Assembly (NCBI RefSeq): GCF_008364685.1
Contig: NZ_VTTL01000014.1
Span: 62,001-126,000 of the forward strand
Length of the DNA stretch: 64,000 nucleotides
Reading direction: 5' to 3'
From: Xanthobacter oligotrophicus
GTDB taxonomy: Bacteria; Pseudomonadota; Alphaproteobacteria; Rhizobiales; Xanthobacteraceae
The position numbers and the translations under genes were made by a program. Below are positions 1 to 8,682 of this stretch, piece by piece. The notes under the pieces were generated by a model that was given only the letters and a program-made list of their open reading frames with translations, ran no database searches and was not told where the DNA came from. How positions within the stretch are numbered: position 1 is the stretch's first letter; each line of letters starts with the position of its first letter.

Positions 1-531
1 GCGGTCACCCAGGGCCTGCTCTTCGCCGCCTTCACGGTGTTCTGGACCATCCTGGCCTTCCGGCTGGAAACCCCTGAGTTCGGCCTTGGCCCCGACATTG
101 CCGGCCTGTTCGGCCTCGTCGGCACCGTGGGCATCCTGGCGGCGCCCATCGCTGGCCGCTTTGCCGACCGCCATGGCCCCACCGGCGCCGTGGTGTTGGG
201 AACGGCGGTGACCCTCCTCGCCTGGGTCGTGTTCGGCGCCTGGGGGTCCATCGCCGGCCTCGTGGTGGGATGCGTGCTGCTGGACTTCGGCATGCAGAGC
301 GCGCTGGTCTCGCACCAGCACATTGTCTTCGCCCTGCGGCCGGCGGCGCGGGCCCGGCTGAACACCTTGTTCATGGGCGCCATGTTCCTCGGCGGCGCGG
401 CGGGCTCAGCCCTTGCGACGGCCGCCTGGACGAGCGGCGGATGGGCGCTGGTGAGCGCGCTCGGCATCGGCATCGGCACGGTGGCCACCGCCCTGCAGGT
501 GCGGGCCCGGCTGACGCGTCACCGAGCCTGA
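1..531 (+). CDS. MFS transporter, C-terminal part (5' end outside window)
   Basis: The reading frame is open from the first base of the window to a TGA at 529-531, so only about 176 C-terminal residues are present. The sequence is strongly hydrophobic, with four to five likely membrane helices. It carries a typical major facilitator loop between helices, GRFADRHGP (around residue 52), which matches the conserved G-x-x-x-D-R/K loop of this superfamily. It ends in a short basic tail. The substrate cannot be inferred from this half. The GTG at 37 is an internal codon, not the start. The protein class is a confident call; specificity is unknown. Confidence 0.8.
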   Translation, partial: AVTQGLLFAAFTVFWTILAFRLETPEFGLGPDIAGLFGLVGTVGILAAPIAGRFADRHGPTGAVVLGTAVTLLAWVVFGAWGSIAGLVVGCVLLDFGMQSALVSHQHIVFALRPAARARLNTLFMGAMFLGGAAGSALATAAWTSGGWALVSALGIGIGTVATALQVRARLTRHRA

Positions 532-1274
532 GCGAAGGGGCCGCGACACGGGAGGGCGAGTGCCCCGCCCTCATACGAAGATTTCGCCCGCCCCATATCC
601 ATGAAATAGACTGCAATCTGAACGAAAAACTTCACATAAATCGTCATGATCACAGCTTAATCCTGTATTTAATACCGAATTATGGCCGTGAACGCCCATC
701 TCAAGATCTTCGATATCATCGGAACACTGGCCATCATCGGCACCGTCAATAACGCCTATTCTGATGAATACAGCGCCAAGAAAATGAACAACAATACCAG
801 ATCTTCGCGAAAGACTATGCCAACGGGTACGATCGCCCCCTCTTCTCCCTCAACCGGCCGCAGGCGGTTCGCATGCCAAACGGACTGCGCCACCCGGCAC
901 CGGCATCGTGCTCGTCAGCTCCCGGAACCCGCACTGGGGCCCGGCCGAGGATGCCGCCTCCCAGGGCTCCTGATGGCGCCGCTCCGGCCCGGCCAGCTCC
1001 AGCACAACAGGCGACGGTCTCACCACCGCCTGTTGCCCCCGGCCTGCATCGCGCGAACCCGCGCCCCGTCTCGCAAGGACCGGCGCGGGGAGCGTCGATT
1101 GTCGAAAACACCGGTCTCGCATCTCGCCCAGTGCATCACAGGCGGGCTTGGCATGCGGGCGATCAAGACACCGCAGGGCGACCGATGGCTCATTCCATCC
1201 GCCGCCGCCGGCAGCTATGGTACGCCGCGACTGCAGCGGCGCACCCGGCGCACCCATTTTTCGAGGATATCAGC
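532..1274. other. Long intergenic stretch with no intact gene
   Basis: About 740 bases separate the MFS gene from the aldo/keto reductase. The part from about 590 to 830 is clearly AT-rich compared with the rest of the window, and several overlapping frames are open without a convincing gene. Two short stretches in different frames read like pieces of one protein (see the entry at 767-973). The final bases before 1275 hold a GAGGA motif that serves as ribosome binding site for the next gene. No tRNA or riboswitch was recognised. Confidence 0.4.
767..973 (+). pseudogene. Possible frameshifted remnant of a small secreted or cytoplasmic protein
   Basis: In one frame (from 767) the translation includes YQIFAKDYANGYDRPLFSLN. 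In another frame (902-973) it reads GIVLVSSRNPHWGPAEDAAS and ends at a TGA (971-973). Each piece has protein-like composition, unlike the alanine/arginine/proline-rich shadows nearby, and they join if one frameshift is assumed near 880-900. I do not recognise the family. This is weak evidence and could be coincidence. Confidence 0.2.
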
Positions 1275-2222
1275 GTGGACAAGCGCACGCTTGGCACCTC
1301 CGGCATCAGCATCGCGCCCCTTGCCCTCGGCGGGAACGTCTTCGGCTGGACCGCGGACGAGGCCACCTCCTTCTCCATCATCGATGCCTTCGTGGCGCGC
1401 GGCTTCTCGCTGATCGACACCGCCGACGTCTATTCCATCTGGCTGCCCGGACACACCGGCGGGGAATCGGAGCGCATCATCGGCGCCTGGCTGAAGCGCG
1501 GCGGACGGCGCGAGGCGGTCCACCTCGCAACCAAGGTGGGCATGGACATGAAGGCCGCCGGCAAGGGCCTCTCCAGGGCCCACATCATCGCCGCGGCTGA
1601 GGCTTCGCTGCGCCGGCTCGGCACCGACTACATCGACCTCTACCAGGCGCACATCGACGACAACACCGTGCCGCTCGAGGAGACCCTGGAAGCATTCGCC
1701 CGCCTGGTGGAGGCCGGCAAGGTGCGCGCGGTGGGCGCCTCCAACTACACCGCTCCCCGCCTCGCCGAAGCCCTCGCCACGAGCGACGCCAAGGGCTATC
1801 CCCGTTTCAGCGTGCTGCAGCCACACTACAATCTCGTCAACCGCGCCCTGTTCGAGGGCGCGCTACAGAAGCTCTGCCTGATGGAAAACATCGGCGTCAT
1901 TCCCTATTACGCGCTCGCGGCAGGCTTTCTCACCGGCAAATATCGCAGGCCCGAAGACCTCGAGGGCAAGGCGCGGGCCGGCACCGTCGCCCATTATCTC
2001 GATCCACGCGGCCTCGACCTCCTCGCCGAGATGGACAAGATCGCCGCGCGCCTCGGCGCAACGACGGCACAGGTCGCCCTCGCCTGGCTCATCGCCCAGC
2101 CGGGCGTCACCGCCCCCATCGTCAGCGCCTCCAGCCTCGCCCAGCTCGACGACATCATGGCGGCGCCCGGCCTCGCCCTCGATGCGGCGGCCCTGAGCCG
2201 TCTCGACCGCGCCAGCATCTGA
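1275..2222 (+). CDS. Aldo/keto reductase
   Basis: A 315-residue NAD(P)H-dependent oxidoreductase of the aldo/keto reductase superfamily, predicted cytoplasmic. It starts with the family pattern LGTSGISIAPLALGGNVFGW and has the catalytic Asp-Tyr region (FSLIDTADVYSIW), Lys in HLATKVG and His in YQAHIDDN. The C-terminal cofactor-binding part contains PIVSASSLAQLDD. The start is the GTG at 1275, preceded by GAGGA. The same frame is open far upstream but that stretch is not protein-like. Most similar in type to the YajO/Tas-like branch. The substrate is unknown. It is monocistronic and converges on zorC, which ends 108 bases downstream on the other strand. Confidence 0.85.
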   Translation: MDKRTLGTSGISIAPLALGGNVFGWTADEATSFSIIDAFVARGFSLIDTADVYSIWLPGHTGGESERIIGAWLKRGGRREAVHLATKVGMDMKAAGKGLSRAHIIAAAEASLRRLGTDYIDLYQAHIDDNTVPLEETLEAFARLVEAGKVRAVGASNYTAPRLAEALATSDAKGYPRFSVLQPHYNLVNRALFEGALQKLCLMENIGVIPYYALAAGFLTGKYRRPEDLEGKARAGTVAHYLDPRGLDLLAEMDKIAARLGATTAQVALAWLIAQPGVTAPIVSASSLAQLDDIMAAPGLALDAAALSRLDRASI

Positions 2223-2330
2223 GGCCGGCAACATGCTCGTCACCGCCATCGCGGTACGCGAACGGCGGGTCCGGCCCGGATCCTGAAGCCCGTGTCGTCC
2301 GCAGTCGCGGTGAGAAGATCTGAAATGGCT

Positions 2331-3740
2331 TCACAGATAGCTGGAGGAAGGAATGTGGACGCCGGTGATCTTCCCGATCTCGTCGGCGACGCGCGCCTGC
2401 CAGTCGCCGCTGTGCATGAAGCTCACGGTGTCCTGCCGCGCGCGCCCTGCCGCCGTGTCACGCACACCCAGCTCATCGGACGAATAATTGGCCTTGTAGA
2501 GCCGCGGCGCGTCGGTGACCTCGTGGTCGAACCAGATGTTGCATTGGCCGTTGAAGCTCCAGTCGGCCACGAGCCCGCGCTGGCCCACGCGCAGCAGGAG
2601 CACGGTGTGGCCCTCGGCGAGCGGCTTCCCCCCGCCCCGCGATAAGCGGCCGAAGCTGGCAGTCTCGCCGAGAAGCCGCTTCGCGAGGTCAACGCCCAAA
2701 GGACTGAAGACCACCCAGGCTTCGCTCACCACGCCCGCATCGTACACTGCTTCCCAGAACCGGCGTCGGGCCGGCCACATGGATCCGAAATCGTGCGCCC
2801 CCGCCGCCCGGTCCGCCACGTCCAGGAACTGGCGCAGCGACTGCTCCGTCAGCCAGTGACGGACCATCTCGCCCTCCTCCACCATCCGCGCCCAGGCGGC
2901 GGGGCGCAGCCGGGGGTCGCCGAACAGCATCAGCAGCAGGTCGAGATAGGCATCGCGAACCGCACGGTCCGGCAGGGCCTCCCGGAAGGGGCGAAGCAGG
3001 GCGCAGCAGGTCTGGGGTCCGAGCTCCTGAAACACGAGACGCCCGTCGGGCCGCACGGCGACATCGCGCACCCGCTTCAGCCGCTCCATGGGGTCGCGCA
3101 CCTGTCCCGCCTCGATCATGCCGAGCAGCAGGGCGAGGCAGGCCTTGGCATAGCCGCTGGTCGCGTCGAGGCTGCCTATGCCGCCCTGCTTCAGAACCGC
3201 CACGGGGGTCACCCGTCCCGAAAGCGCGGCCTCCGCAACCCGGCGCGGCCCTTCCGCCTCATGGAACAGGCCAAAGCTGGCCGAGAGCCTGTCCCAAGGA
3301 CTGCCCATCATCGATGCGCTGTCGCGCAGCAGCCGGGCCGCCTCCGCCATGCCCGGCTGGCCGGGTTCGAAGCTCATCATCCAGGCCGAGGCCAGGCTCC
3401 TGAGCGGCCGGCGCCGCGGGCTGGCGGCAACCGCGCCGAGCACGGCCGCGAGGCAGCGCGGGTCCTGCGCCAGCGCCGGTCGGGTCTGCCACAGGCACCA
3501 GGGCGCATCCCGCAAGCCCCGGCGATCCAGCGGACGGCCGGCGTGACAGGCCTCCGCAATCGCCTCGGCAATGTGCTTGTAGTTCCGCCCCCGGGCGGGC
3601 GCGGAGAAGCCGAGCATGTCGGCCGGGAGCCGCGCGAGCGCCCTGGCGACCGCCGGCTCCCTGGGAAGAAGCGCCGTCGGCGCGGCCCTGCGCCCGACCG
3701 CCCTCAGGGCATCCTTGAGACGGGTTGGGACCTCGTTCAC
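2331..3740 (-). CDS. zorC: ZorC-like protein of a Zorya anti-phage system (EH_Signature type)
   Basis: A 469-residue soluble protein, third gene of a minus-strand operon after zorA and zorB. Its GTG start overlaps the zorB stop (GTGA), which indicates translational coupling and decides the start; the same frame runs on upstream but inside zorB. The protein is helical and rich in Arg/Ala, with a more conserved C-terminal third containing GLVADWSFNGQCNIWF and FMHSGDWQ. That layout resembles EH_Signature proteins, which serve as ZorC in type I Zorya (established family knowledge; exact domain match not computed). ZorC acts with the ZorD helicase in known systems. Here no zorD follows: the next gene is a convergent aldo/keto reductase. 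Confidence 0.75.
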   Translation of the reverse strand: MNEVPTRLKDALRAVGRRAAPTALLPREPAVARALARLPADMLGFSAPARGRNYKHIAEAIAEACHAGRPLDRRGLRDAPWCLWQTRPALAQDPRCLAAVLGAVAASPRRRPLRSLASAWMMSFEPGQPGMAEAARLLRDSASMMGSPWDRLSASFGLFHEAEGPRRVAEAALSGRVTPVAVLKQGGIGSLDATSGYAKACLALLLGMIEAGQVRDPMERLKRVRDVAVRPDGRLVFQELGPQTCCALLRPFREALPDRAVRDAYLDLLLMLFGDPRLRPAAWARMVEEGEMVRHWLTEQSLRQFLDVADRAAGAHDFGSMWPARRRFWEAVYDAGVVSEAWVVFSPLGVDLAKRLLGETASFGRLSRGGGKPLAEGHTVLLLRVGQRGLVADWSFNGQCNIWFDHEVTDAPRLYKANYSSDELGVRDTAAGRARQDTVSFMHSGDWQARVADEIGKITGVHIPSSSYL

Positions 3741-4627
3741 GGTGCGCCCTTGCCCGACCGCGCGGCGCTTGCGGCAGTGAGGCGATCGATCTGCTGCTTC
3801 ATCTCGTCGGTGAGCGTGCGGATCTCCTCCAGGCGGCGCCGGCTGTCCACCTCCATCACGAAGCGCAGGTCGATGCGACGGTTTCGCGCCCAAGCCTCCC
3901 GGCTTTCGGTGGCGTCTATAGGCCGGGTCCAGGCATAGCCGGAGACCGACAGGATCTCCTCGCCGCGCAGGTTACGCAGGCTGCGCAGGTCAGGCGCACC
4001 CGCGACGATGGCGCGATAGGTGTTCACCGCCCGCTCGGTGGAAAGCTGCCAGTTGGCGCCGTCCTCGCCGGTGCTGTCGGTGTGGCCCTCGATGAAGACC
4101 GTCTCCAGGGAGGGACCCGCCCCCGGCCGGCAGGCTGGGCCGGCTGCCGGTGCTGCGGCCACGCGGCAGGCGGTGTAGGCCGGAAGCACCCGGTCGAGGA
4201 CCCGGGCGATCTTGTCGACATTTGACCGCGCCCGCCCGGCGAGGTCCGACCGGCTCGGCTCGAACCGCACAGCATCCTCGGTCAGGCGGAGCACGCCGTT
4301 CTGCTCGTCGATCTGCACGTTGAGGCCCTCTGCGCGCAGCTGGCTCTCGATGTCCTGCAGCAGTTGGCGACGCACCTGCTGGGAGGCATCCACCGTGGCG
4401 ATGGCCGAACGCACCTGCCCGCTCAGGGCATCGAGCTTGCGCGCCACCTCGCGAGTGACCTCGATGGCATCCTCCTGCACATCGGTCTTGGTGCGGAAGT
4501 CCAGTGCGAACACCATGAGCATGATGATGAAGATGAACAGCACCCCCACCATCATGTCGGTCATGGAGATGAAATAGTTCTCACCTTCCTCGGATCCGGC
4601 CTGTTCGGCGTCGTCAGTGATGGCCAT
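3737..4627 (-). CDS. zorB: ZorB, OmpA/MotB-like stator subunit of Zorya
   Basis: A 296-residue inner-membrane protein. An N-terminal cytoplasmic tail is followed by one membrane helix (about 23-42) with Asp24 at its start, in the position of the proton-conducting Asp of MotB/ExbD-type stators. A short coiled region (45-95) comes next, then an OmpA-like peptidoglycan-binding domain with IEGHTDSTG (about 179-187) and NRRIDLR (about 249-255). ZorB pairs with ZorA as a proton-driven motor anchored to the cell wall. A Pro/Ala/Gly insert with two cysteines (Cys154, Cys166) sits inside the periplasmic domain and could form a disulfide. The start lies 12 bases after the zorA stop, and the 3' end overlaps zorC. 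Confidence 0.9.
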   Translation of the reverse strand: MAITDDAEQAGSEEGENYFISMTDMMVGVLFIFIIMLMVFALDFRTKTDVQEDAIEVTREVARKLDALSGQVRSAIATVDASQQVRRQLLQDIESQLRAEGLNVQIDEQNGVLRLTEDAVRFEPSRSDLAGRARSNVDKIARVLDRVLPAYTACRVAAAPAAGPACRPGAGPSLETVFIEGHTDSTGEDGANWQLSTERAVNTYRAIVAGAPDLRSLRNLRGEEILSVSGYAWTRPIDATESREAWARNRRIDLRFVMEVDSRRRLEEIRTLTDEMKQQIDRLTAASAARSGKGAP

Positions 4628-4639
4628 GGTGCGCTCCGG

Positions 4640-6754
4640 TCATTGCGCGGCCTCGACGCGCAGCGCCCGTCTCAGGTCGTCCATCGCTTCCACCATCTCC
4701 TCGGTATTGTCCTTCAGGCCGCCGATGCAGCCGGCCAGCGTGTCCACCGCTTCCTTGAAGGTCTGGTCCACGTCGCGAACGAAAGTGGCGATCCGGTCCT
4801 GCTGCTCGTCGGTTCCGCGCGTCAGGCGCTCGAACGCCTTGCCCAGCGCCTCGTCGACCGCTTCGAAACGGGCCGAATAGCTGCGCCAGACCTGATCGAG
4901 GTTGGAAACATGGCCGGTCAGCGCCTGGGACAGCCGCCGCGCCTCCTCCTGGCTCTTGTCGAGCACCGCCACCGACCGGCCGGCGGCCTCGCCGAGCTTC
5001 TCGGTCGCGCCCGCGATGCGCTCGCCCGACTGGGCCAGCGGCAGGCTCGCCGCGCGCACCTCCTGCGCGGTGCGGCTGAAGGCATCAGCCACCTGGCGCG
5101 ACTTGTCGGTGGCGTCCAGCATCGCCTTGGCCTGCGCCGCGAGCGTCACCTCGCTGGCCCGCATGGCGACGACGAAACGTTCGATCTCGCCATTGATGCG
5201 CATTAGCGCATCCGCAAGCCCGTCCTGGAGCGCGCGCGCCGCCTGGGCCGACGCCTGTGCGACGGCATCGGTCGCCTCCGCCTGGGCCGCGGAGACGCGG
5301 ACCCGGGTCTCATCGAGCTGGCCGGCCATCCGCTCCTGGAAGCCGGACAGGCTCTCGCGAAAGCCGCCGACCTGGGCTTCGAGGCTGCCGAGCACCCGCC
5401 CCATGGCCTCCTCCAGCCGTGCCGAAGCACCACCCGCTGCGGCGCCCAAGCCCTCGTCCACCTTGCGGTTCGCCTGCTCGAAGGTCTCCCGCATGGCGGT
5501 GACCGCCTCCATGAGGACCGCACGGCTCTGGTCCGTGCCTTCACCCAGCCGTGCGCCGGCATCGGTGACGAGGCGGTTGAGGCTTTCGGCGGCTTCCGAC
5601 ATGCGGCGGCCGAAATCCTCGCCGGAACCGGTCAGCCCCTGCTGCACCCCCTCCATGGCGTTCTGCATGCCCCGGAGCGTCTCGGCGAGTTCGCGCAGCT
5701 CGGCTCCCGCCCCGTTCTGGACCGAAGCGGAGAAACGCGTCAGCATCTCGGACATGCCGCTCTGGCTGCTGTCGGCAAGCTTGTGGACCGCCTCGCCGAT
5801 GCTGGTGGCCACCGGCGCCATGACTTTGTCGAGCGCCGTCTCGAACACGCGGGACATGCCCGGCGTCAGCTCCTGCCCCATGCGCACGAAGAAGTCGGCG
5901 CTGTTGATGGACTTCAGCTCATTGACCTGTTGGGCGGCGAGATCCCGGCTCTCGGCCGCGATCTGCTGCGCGGACAGATATCGCACCCGGCTTTCCACCA
6001 CCTCGCAGAAGCTGTTGAAGAAGCCTTCCATGAGAATGGTATAGATGCGGAACACCAGGGAGAGCGCGATGGAGGCGCCAAGGCCTGCGATGGAGGTGGC
6101 AAACTTGAAGGTCGCCACCTGAAGCAGTTCGCGCGTCGCGCCCTGCATTCCGGCAGCATCCGAGCTGTTGACAGCCATGGCCGCCTTGTTGAGGGCCAGC
6201 ACGAGGCCCGCGAAAGTGAGCAGAAGACCGATACCGACGAAATAACCCGGCAGCGCGCCCATCATCTTCAAGCCGAAATACTTCTCCCGCGCCATGCCCA
6301 GATTGAAGAAGGCGTGGGCGCGGGCCGTGCTGCGGATGATGCGTTCGTCCGGCCGATGAACGAGCACGGTGTCGAACTGCTTCCACGCATGGCTGACCAG
6401 TGGATCGCGCTCCAGGACAGCGCGCGTCGCGTCATAGGCTCTGGCGAAGCCTTCCATGTCTCCCGTGCCTGCGACGTGCAATCGCAGACGCCGCAGTGTC
6501 ACCCCAATCAGGCCCACGTGCAGGATGAGGAAGGCGGCGGCGAAGCCGGCCGCCGTGGCGATCAGGCAGAAAGCCAGGGCGAAAGCATAGGGCTGAGTGC
6601 CGACGGTGGAAAAATCGCCGCTGAACGCGCGCGCGGTCCCGCCCCAGAGCGCGCTCATGTCGACAACAGGAAAGAGCCAGTACAAGACGCCAAAGATACC
6701 GAATGCGATTGTCCAAAAAAGAACGCAGCGCCCCAAGCCCTTCAAGATCGTCAT
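4640..6754 (-). CDS. zorA: ZorA, MotA/ExbB-like stator subunit of Zorya with long coiled-coil tail
   Basis: A 704-residue membrane protein. Four hydrophobic helices are visible (about 10-30, 55-85, 168-190, 217-241), the last two matching the MotA/TolQ/ExbB proton-channel pair. Residues from about 260 to the end form a very long Ala/Gln/Glu-rich amphipathic tail, as in ZorA, where the tail forms a cytoplasmic tube thought to signal phage invasion (established knowledge). The start is the ATG at 6754, with GGGGAAGGG just upstream. The open frame 47 codons further upstream has non-coding composition. It heads the zorA-zorB-zorC operon. Its identity is confident because ZorB and a ZorC-like gene follow in canonical order. 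Confidence 0.9.
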   Translation of the reverse strand: MTILKGLGRCVLFWTIAFGIFGVLYWLFPVVDMSALWGGTARAFSGDFSTVGTQPYAFALAFCLIATAAGFAAAFLILHVGLIGVTLRRLRLHVAGTGDMEGFARAYDATRAVLERDPLVSHAWKQFDTVLVHRPDERIIRSTARAHAFFNLGMAREKYFGLKMMGALPGYFVGIGLLLTFAGLVLALNKAAMAVNSSDAAGMQGATRELLQVATFKFATSIAGLGASIALSLVFRIYTILMEGFFNSFCEVVESRVRYLSAQQIAAESRDLAAQQVNELKSINSADFFVRMGQELTPGMSRVFETALDKVMAPVATSIGEAVHKLADSSQSGMSEMLTRFSASVQNGAGAELRELAETLRGMQNAMEGVQQGLTGSGEDFGRRMSEAAESLNRLVTDAGARLGEGTDQSRAVLMEAVTAMRETFEQANRKVDEGLGAAAGGASARLEEAMGRVLGSLEAQVGGFRESLSGFQERMAGQLDETRVRVSAAQAEATDAVAQASAQAARALQDGLADALMRINGEIERFVVAMRASEVTLAAQAKAMLDATDKSRQVADAFSRTAQEVRAASLPLAQSGERIAGATEKLGEAAGRSVAVLDKSQEEARRLSQALTGHVSNLDQVWRSYSARFEAVDEALGKAFERLTRGTDEQQDRIATFVRDVDQTFKEAVDTLAGCIGGLKDNTEEMVEAMDDLRRALRVEAAQ

Positions 6755-7049
6755 CCCTTCCCCGCTCCCGCCGGTCGCGCTTCCGCGCGCGACGCGGTCC
6801 CACCGCGACACTACCCGGCACAATGGCGTGCGGGACGACCGGGGAGCAAGCCCCGGATTGTGCCCGAGGGACCAACACGAGCGGACCCGTCGCAACCCAC
6901 AGGTTGATGCGATTCAGGCGTCCGCTGCGCAGGGCGTCCTTCGCGTCCACATAGGTCGGGTCGCCGCTGATGATGGCGAGGGCACCGGAGGTTTGCACGG
7001 GTCACGCGGGAACCCATTCGGACAGGCCCGCAAACCTATCCACCGCTTG
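6755..7049. other. Intergenic region upstream of zorA; possible coding fragment at 6860-6998
   Basis: About 295 bases lie between the zorA start and the end of the SDR gene upstream on the same strand. On the minus strand, 6998 down to about 6860 has coding-like codon use beginning MQTSGALAIISGDPTYVDA, then it turns into arginine-rich noise before zorA. I do not recognise it. It may be a gene remnant or chance. The zorA promoter must lie here, but no clear -35/-10 pair stands out. Confidence 0.3.
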
Positions 7050-7856
7050 TTAAAGCGCCGAGTGGTCGCGCACCGCCTCGGCCAGTGCCGGTTTGAGATC
7101 GGCGAAGCGTCGGTCGAGGACGGTGGGGTCGGAGCGATTGAGGGCGATCATCTGTGCCCGCGCCTCGCCGCCGCGCACCACCTCGAATCCATCCCCTTCG
7201 ATGGCGACGACGACCGCATCCGCAACTGCCTCCGCCGGCTCCTTGGTGAAACCCACCTCGGCGCCGGCCCGGCTGGTGCGCATCATCGGAGTGTCCGTCG
7301 CACCGGGATAGATGGTCAGCACACGCACGCCCTCACCCACCAGTTCCCGCCGAAGCGCCTCGTCGAAGCGAGCAAGACCTGCCTTGGTGGCAGCATAGGT
7401 GGCGTAGAAGGGCATGCCGATGAGCGCGATGGCTGAGGTGACGTCGGCAATCAGCCCCTCGCCGCTGGCCCGGAGCGCCGGCAGGGCCGCTCGGGTGAGC
7501 AGGATGGGGGCGATAAGGTCCACCTCCACCATGGCACGGATTTCGGCCTCGCTCGTCTCCTCCAGGCGGCCGGCGCGCACGCCGCCCGCATTGTTGACGA
7601 GGATATCGAGCCCACCCAGGTAGACCAGCGCGCCATCGAGGGTGACCTTCCGCCCTGCCGTCTCGGTCACATCCGCACAGATGCCATGGACGTCGCCGCC
7701 CTTGGCCTTAAGACCCGCGACGGCTGCGTCGAGGGCATCCTGCCTGCGGCCGCTGATCACCACCCGCGCGCCCTTCTCAAGAAGAGCGGCGGTGATGGCC
7801 CGGCCGATGCCGCTTGAGCCCCCGGTGACGAGGACCCGCTTGCCTTCGATCTTCAT
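7050..7856 (-). CDS. Short-chain dehydrogenase/reductase
   Basis: A 268-residue NAD(P)-dependent oxidoreductase of the classical SDR family. The Rossmann dinucleotide motif TGGSSGIG sits at residues 11-18, NNAG follows in mid-protein (ILVNNAGG), and the catalytic Tyr-x-x-x-Lys is in TYAATKAG. The start at 7856 has an AAGGAAG ribosome site upstream. It lies 37 bases after the glutathione transferase gene on the same strand, so the two are probably co-transcribed from the divergent promoter region at 8605-8772. The substrate is unknown. A DltE-like type is possible from the ETSEAEIRAMVEVDLIAPI segment. Confidence 0.85.
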   Translation of the reverse strand: MKIEGKRVLVTGGSSGIGRAITAALLEKGARVVISGRRQDALDAAVAGLKAKGGDVHGICADVTETAGRKVTLDGALVYLGGLDILVNNAGGVRAGRLEETSEAEIRAMVEVDLIAPILLTRAALPALRASGEGLIADVTSAIALIGMPFYATYAATKAGLARFDEALRRELVGEGVRVLTIYPGATDTPMMRTSRAGAEVGFTKEPAEAVADAVVVAIEGDGFEVVRGGEARAQMIALNRSDPTVLDRRFADLKPALAEAVRDHSAL

Positions 7857-7893
7857 GGCTTCTTCCTTGAAGAGACCACCAGCGCCAGCCGGC

Positions 7894-8604
7894 TCACTCT
7901 GCGGCCGCGGGCGGGTAGTTGGAGGGGAAGAGGGCGCGGAGGGCCTCCTCGTCGCGGGTGGCCTTGAAGCTGTGGTCCGTGCCCACCGCGCGGGCACGCG
8001 CCACCGCCGCGCGGCCGTCGATCTCCGCGAACCAGCGCTTCAGGTTGGGGAAGCCGGACAGGGGATCGCTCTCCACCTTCAACACCCGCGCGGCGCGGTC
8101 GAGCCAGCCCCAGGCCGACATGTCGGCGATGGTGTAGGTCTCGCCCACGACGAAGCGGCGGGTCGCGAGATGGTCGTCGAGCACCTTGTAGTGCCGCACC
8201 ACCTCCCGCCGGTAGCGGTTCACGGCATAGTCGAGGCCCTGCGGCGCCGCATGCTGGAAATGCACCGCCTGCCCCGAGAACGGGCCGAGCCCGCTGGCAA
8301 GGAAGAGCAGCCAGGACAGAAGCTCCGGCCGATCCTCCGGCACCCCCAGGAACTGGCCGGTCTTCTCGGCGAGATAGAGCAGGATGGCGGTGGAATCGAA
8401 CACCCGCGCCTCGCGCCCGCCCGGACCCTCGGTATCGACGATGGCCGGAACCTTGCCGTTGGGATTGATGGCGCGGAACGCCGGCAGGTGCTGCTCGCCC
8501 TTGGCCGTGTCGATGGGCACCACCTCGTAGGAAAGGCCCGCCTCCTCCAGGAACAGGGCGACCTTGGCGGGATTGGGCGTGGGATGGAAGTAGAAGCGGA
8601 TCAA
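7894..8604 (-). CDS. Glutathione S-transferase family protein (YfcG/nu-like)
   Basis: A 236-residue cytoplasmic glutathione transferase. The N-terminal thioredoxin-fold domain shows FYFHPTPNPAKVALFLEEAG, the cis-Pro segment GKVPAIVD and the glutathione-contacting DSTAILLYLAEKTG. The all-helical C-terminal domain carries the N-capping-box region YTIADMSAWGW. The start codon appears to be TTG at 8604, with AAAGG seven bases upstream; no in-frame ATG fits. A paralog is transcribed divergently from 8773, and the two share most N-domain motifs. First gene of a probable two-gene operon with the SDR. Nu-class enzymes usually have disulfide reductase activity, so that is a plausible role, not shown here. 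Confidence 0.85.
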   Translation of the reverse strand: MIRFYFHPTPNPAKVALFLEEAGLSYEVVPIDTAKGEQHLPAFRAINPNGKVPAIVDTEGPGGREARVFDSTAILLYLAEKTGQFLGVPEDRPELLSWLLFLASGLGPFSGQAVHFQHAAPQGLDYAVNRYRREVVRHYKVLDDHLATRRFVVGETYTIADMSAWGWLDRAARVLKVESDPLSGFPNLKRWFAEIDGRAAVARARAVGTDHSFKATRDEEALRALFPSNYPPAAAE

Positions 8605-8652
8605 GGGAGCACCTTTGCCAGGGCGGTCCGAACCTTGGGGCGGGACCGCATT

Positions 8653-8682
8653 TGCATTTTAGATCGACTGATATAGAATGCA
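8653..8682. promoter_or_regulatory. Imperfect 30-bp palindrome between divergent GST genes (candidate TetR operator)
   Basis: TGCATT at 8653-8658 and AATGCA at 8677-8682 are perfect complements, and inner ATC/GAT arms flank a GACT centre, giving a near-symmetric element. It sits between two divergent glutathione transferase genes, and a TetR-family gene lies directly downstream of one of them. That makes it a natural binding site for this regulator. This is inference from position and symmetry. Confidence 0.45.

Noticed and set aside
682-1413. 243-codon plus-strand open frame starting with MAVNAHLKIF
   Set aside because: The first 30 residues look plausible, but the rest becomes Arg/Pro/Ser noise and overlaps the aldo/keto reductase start in another frame.
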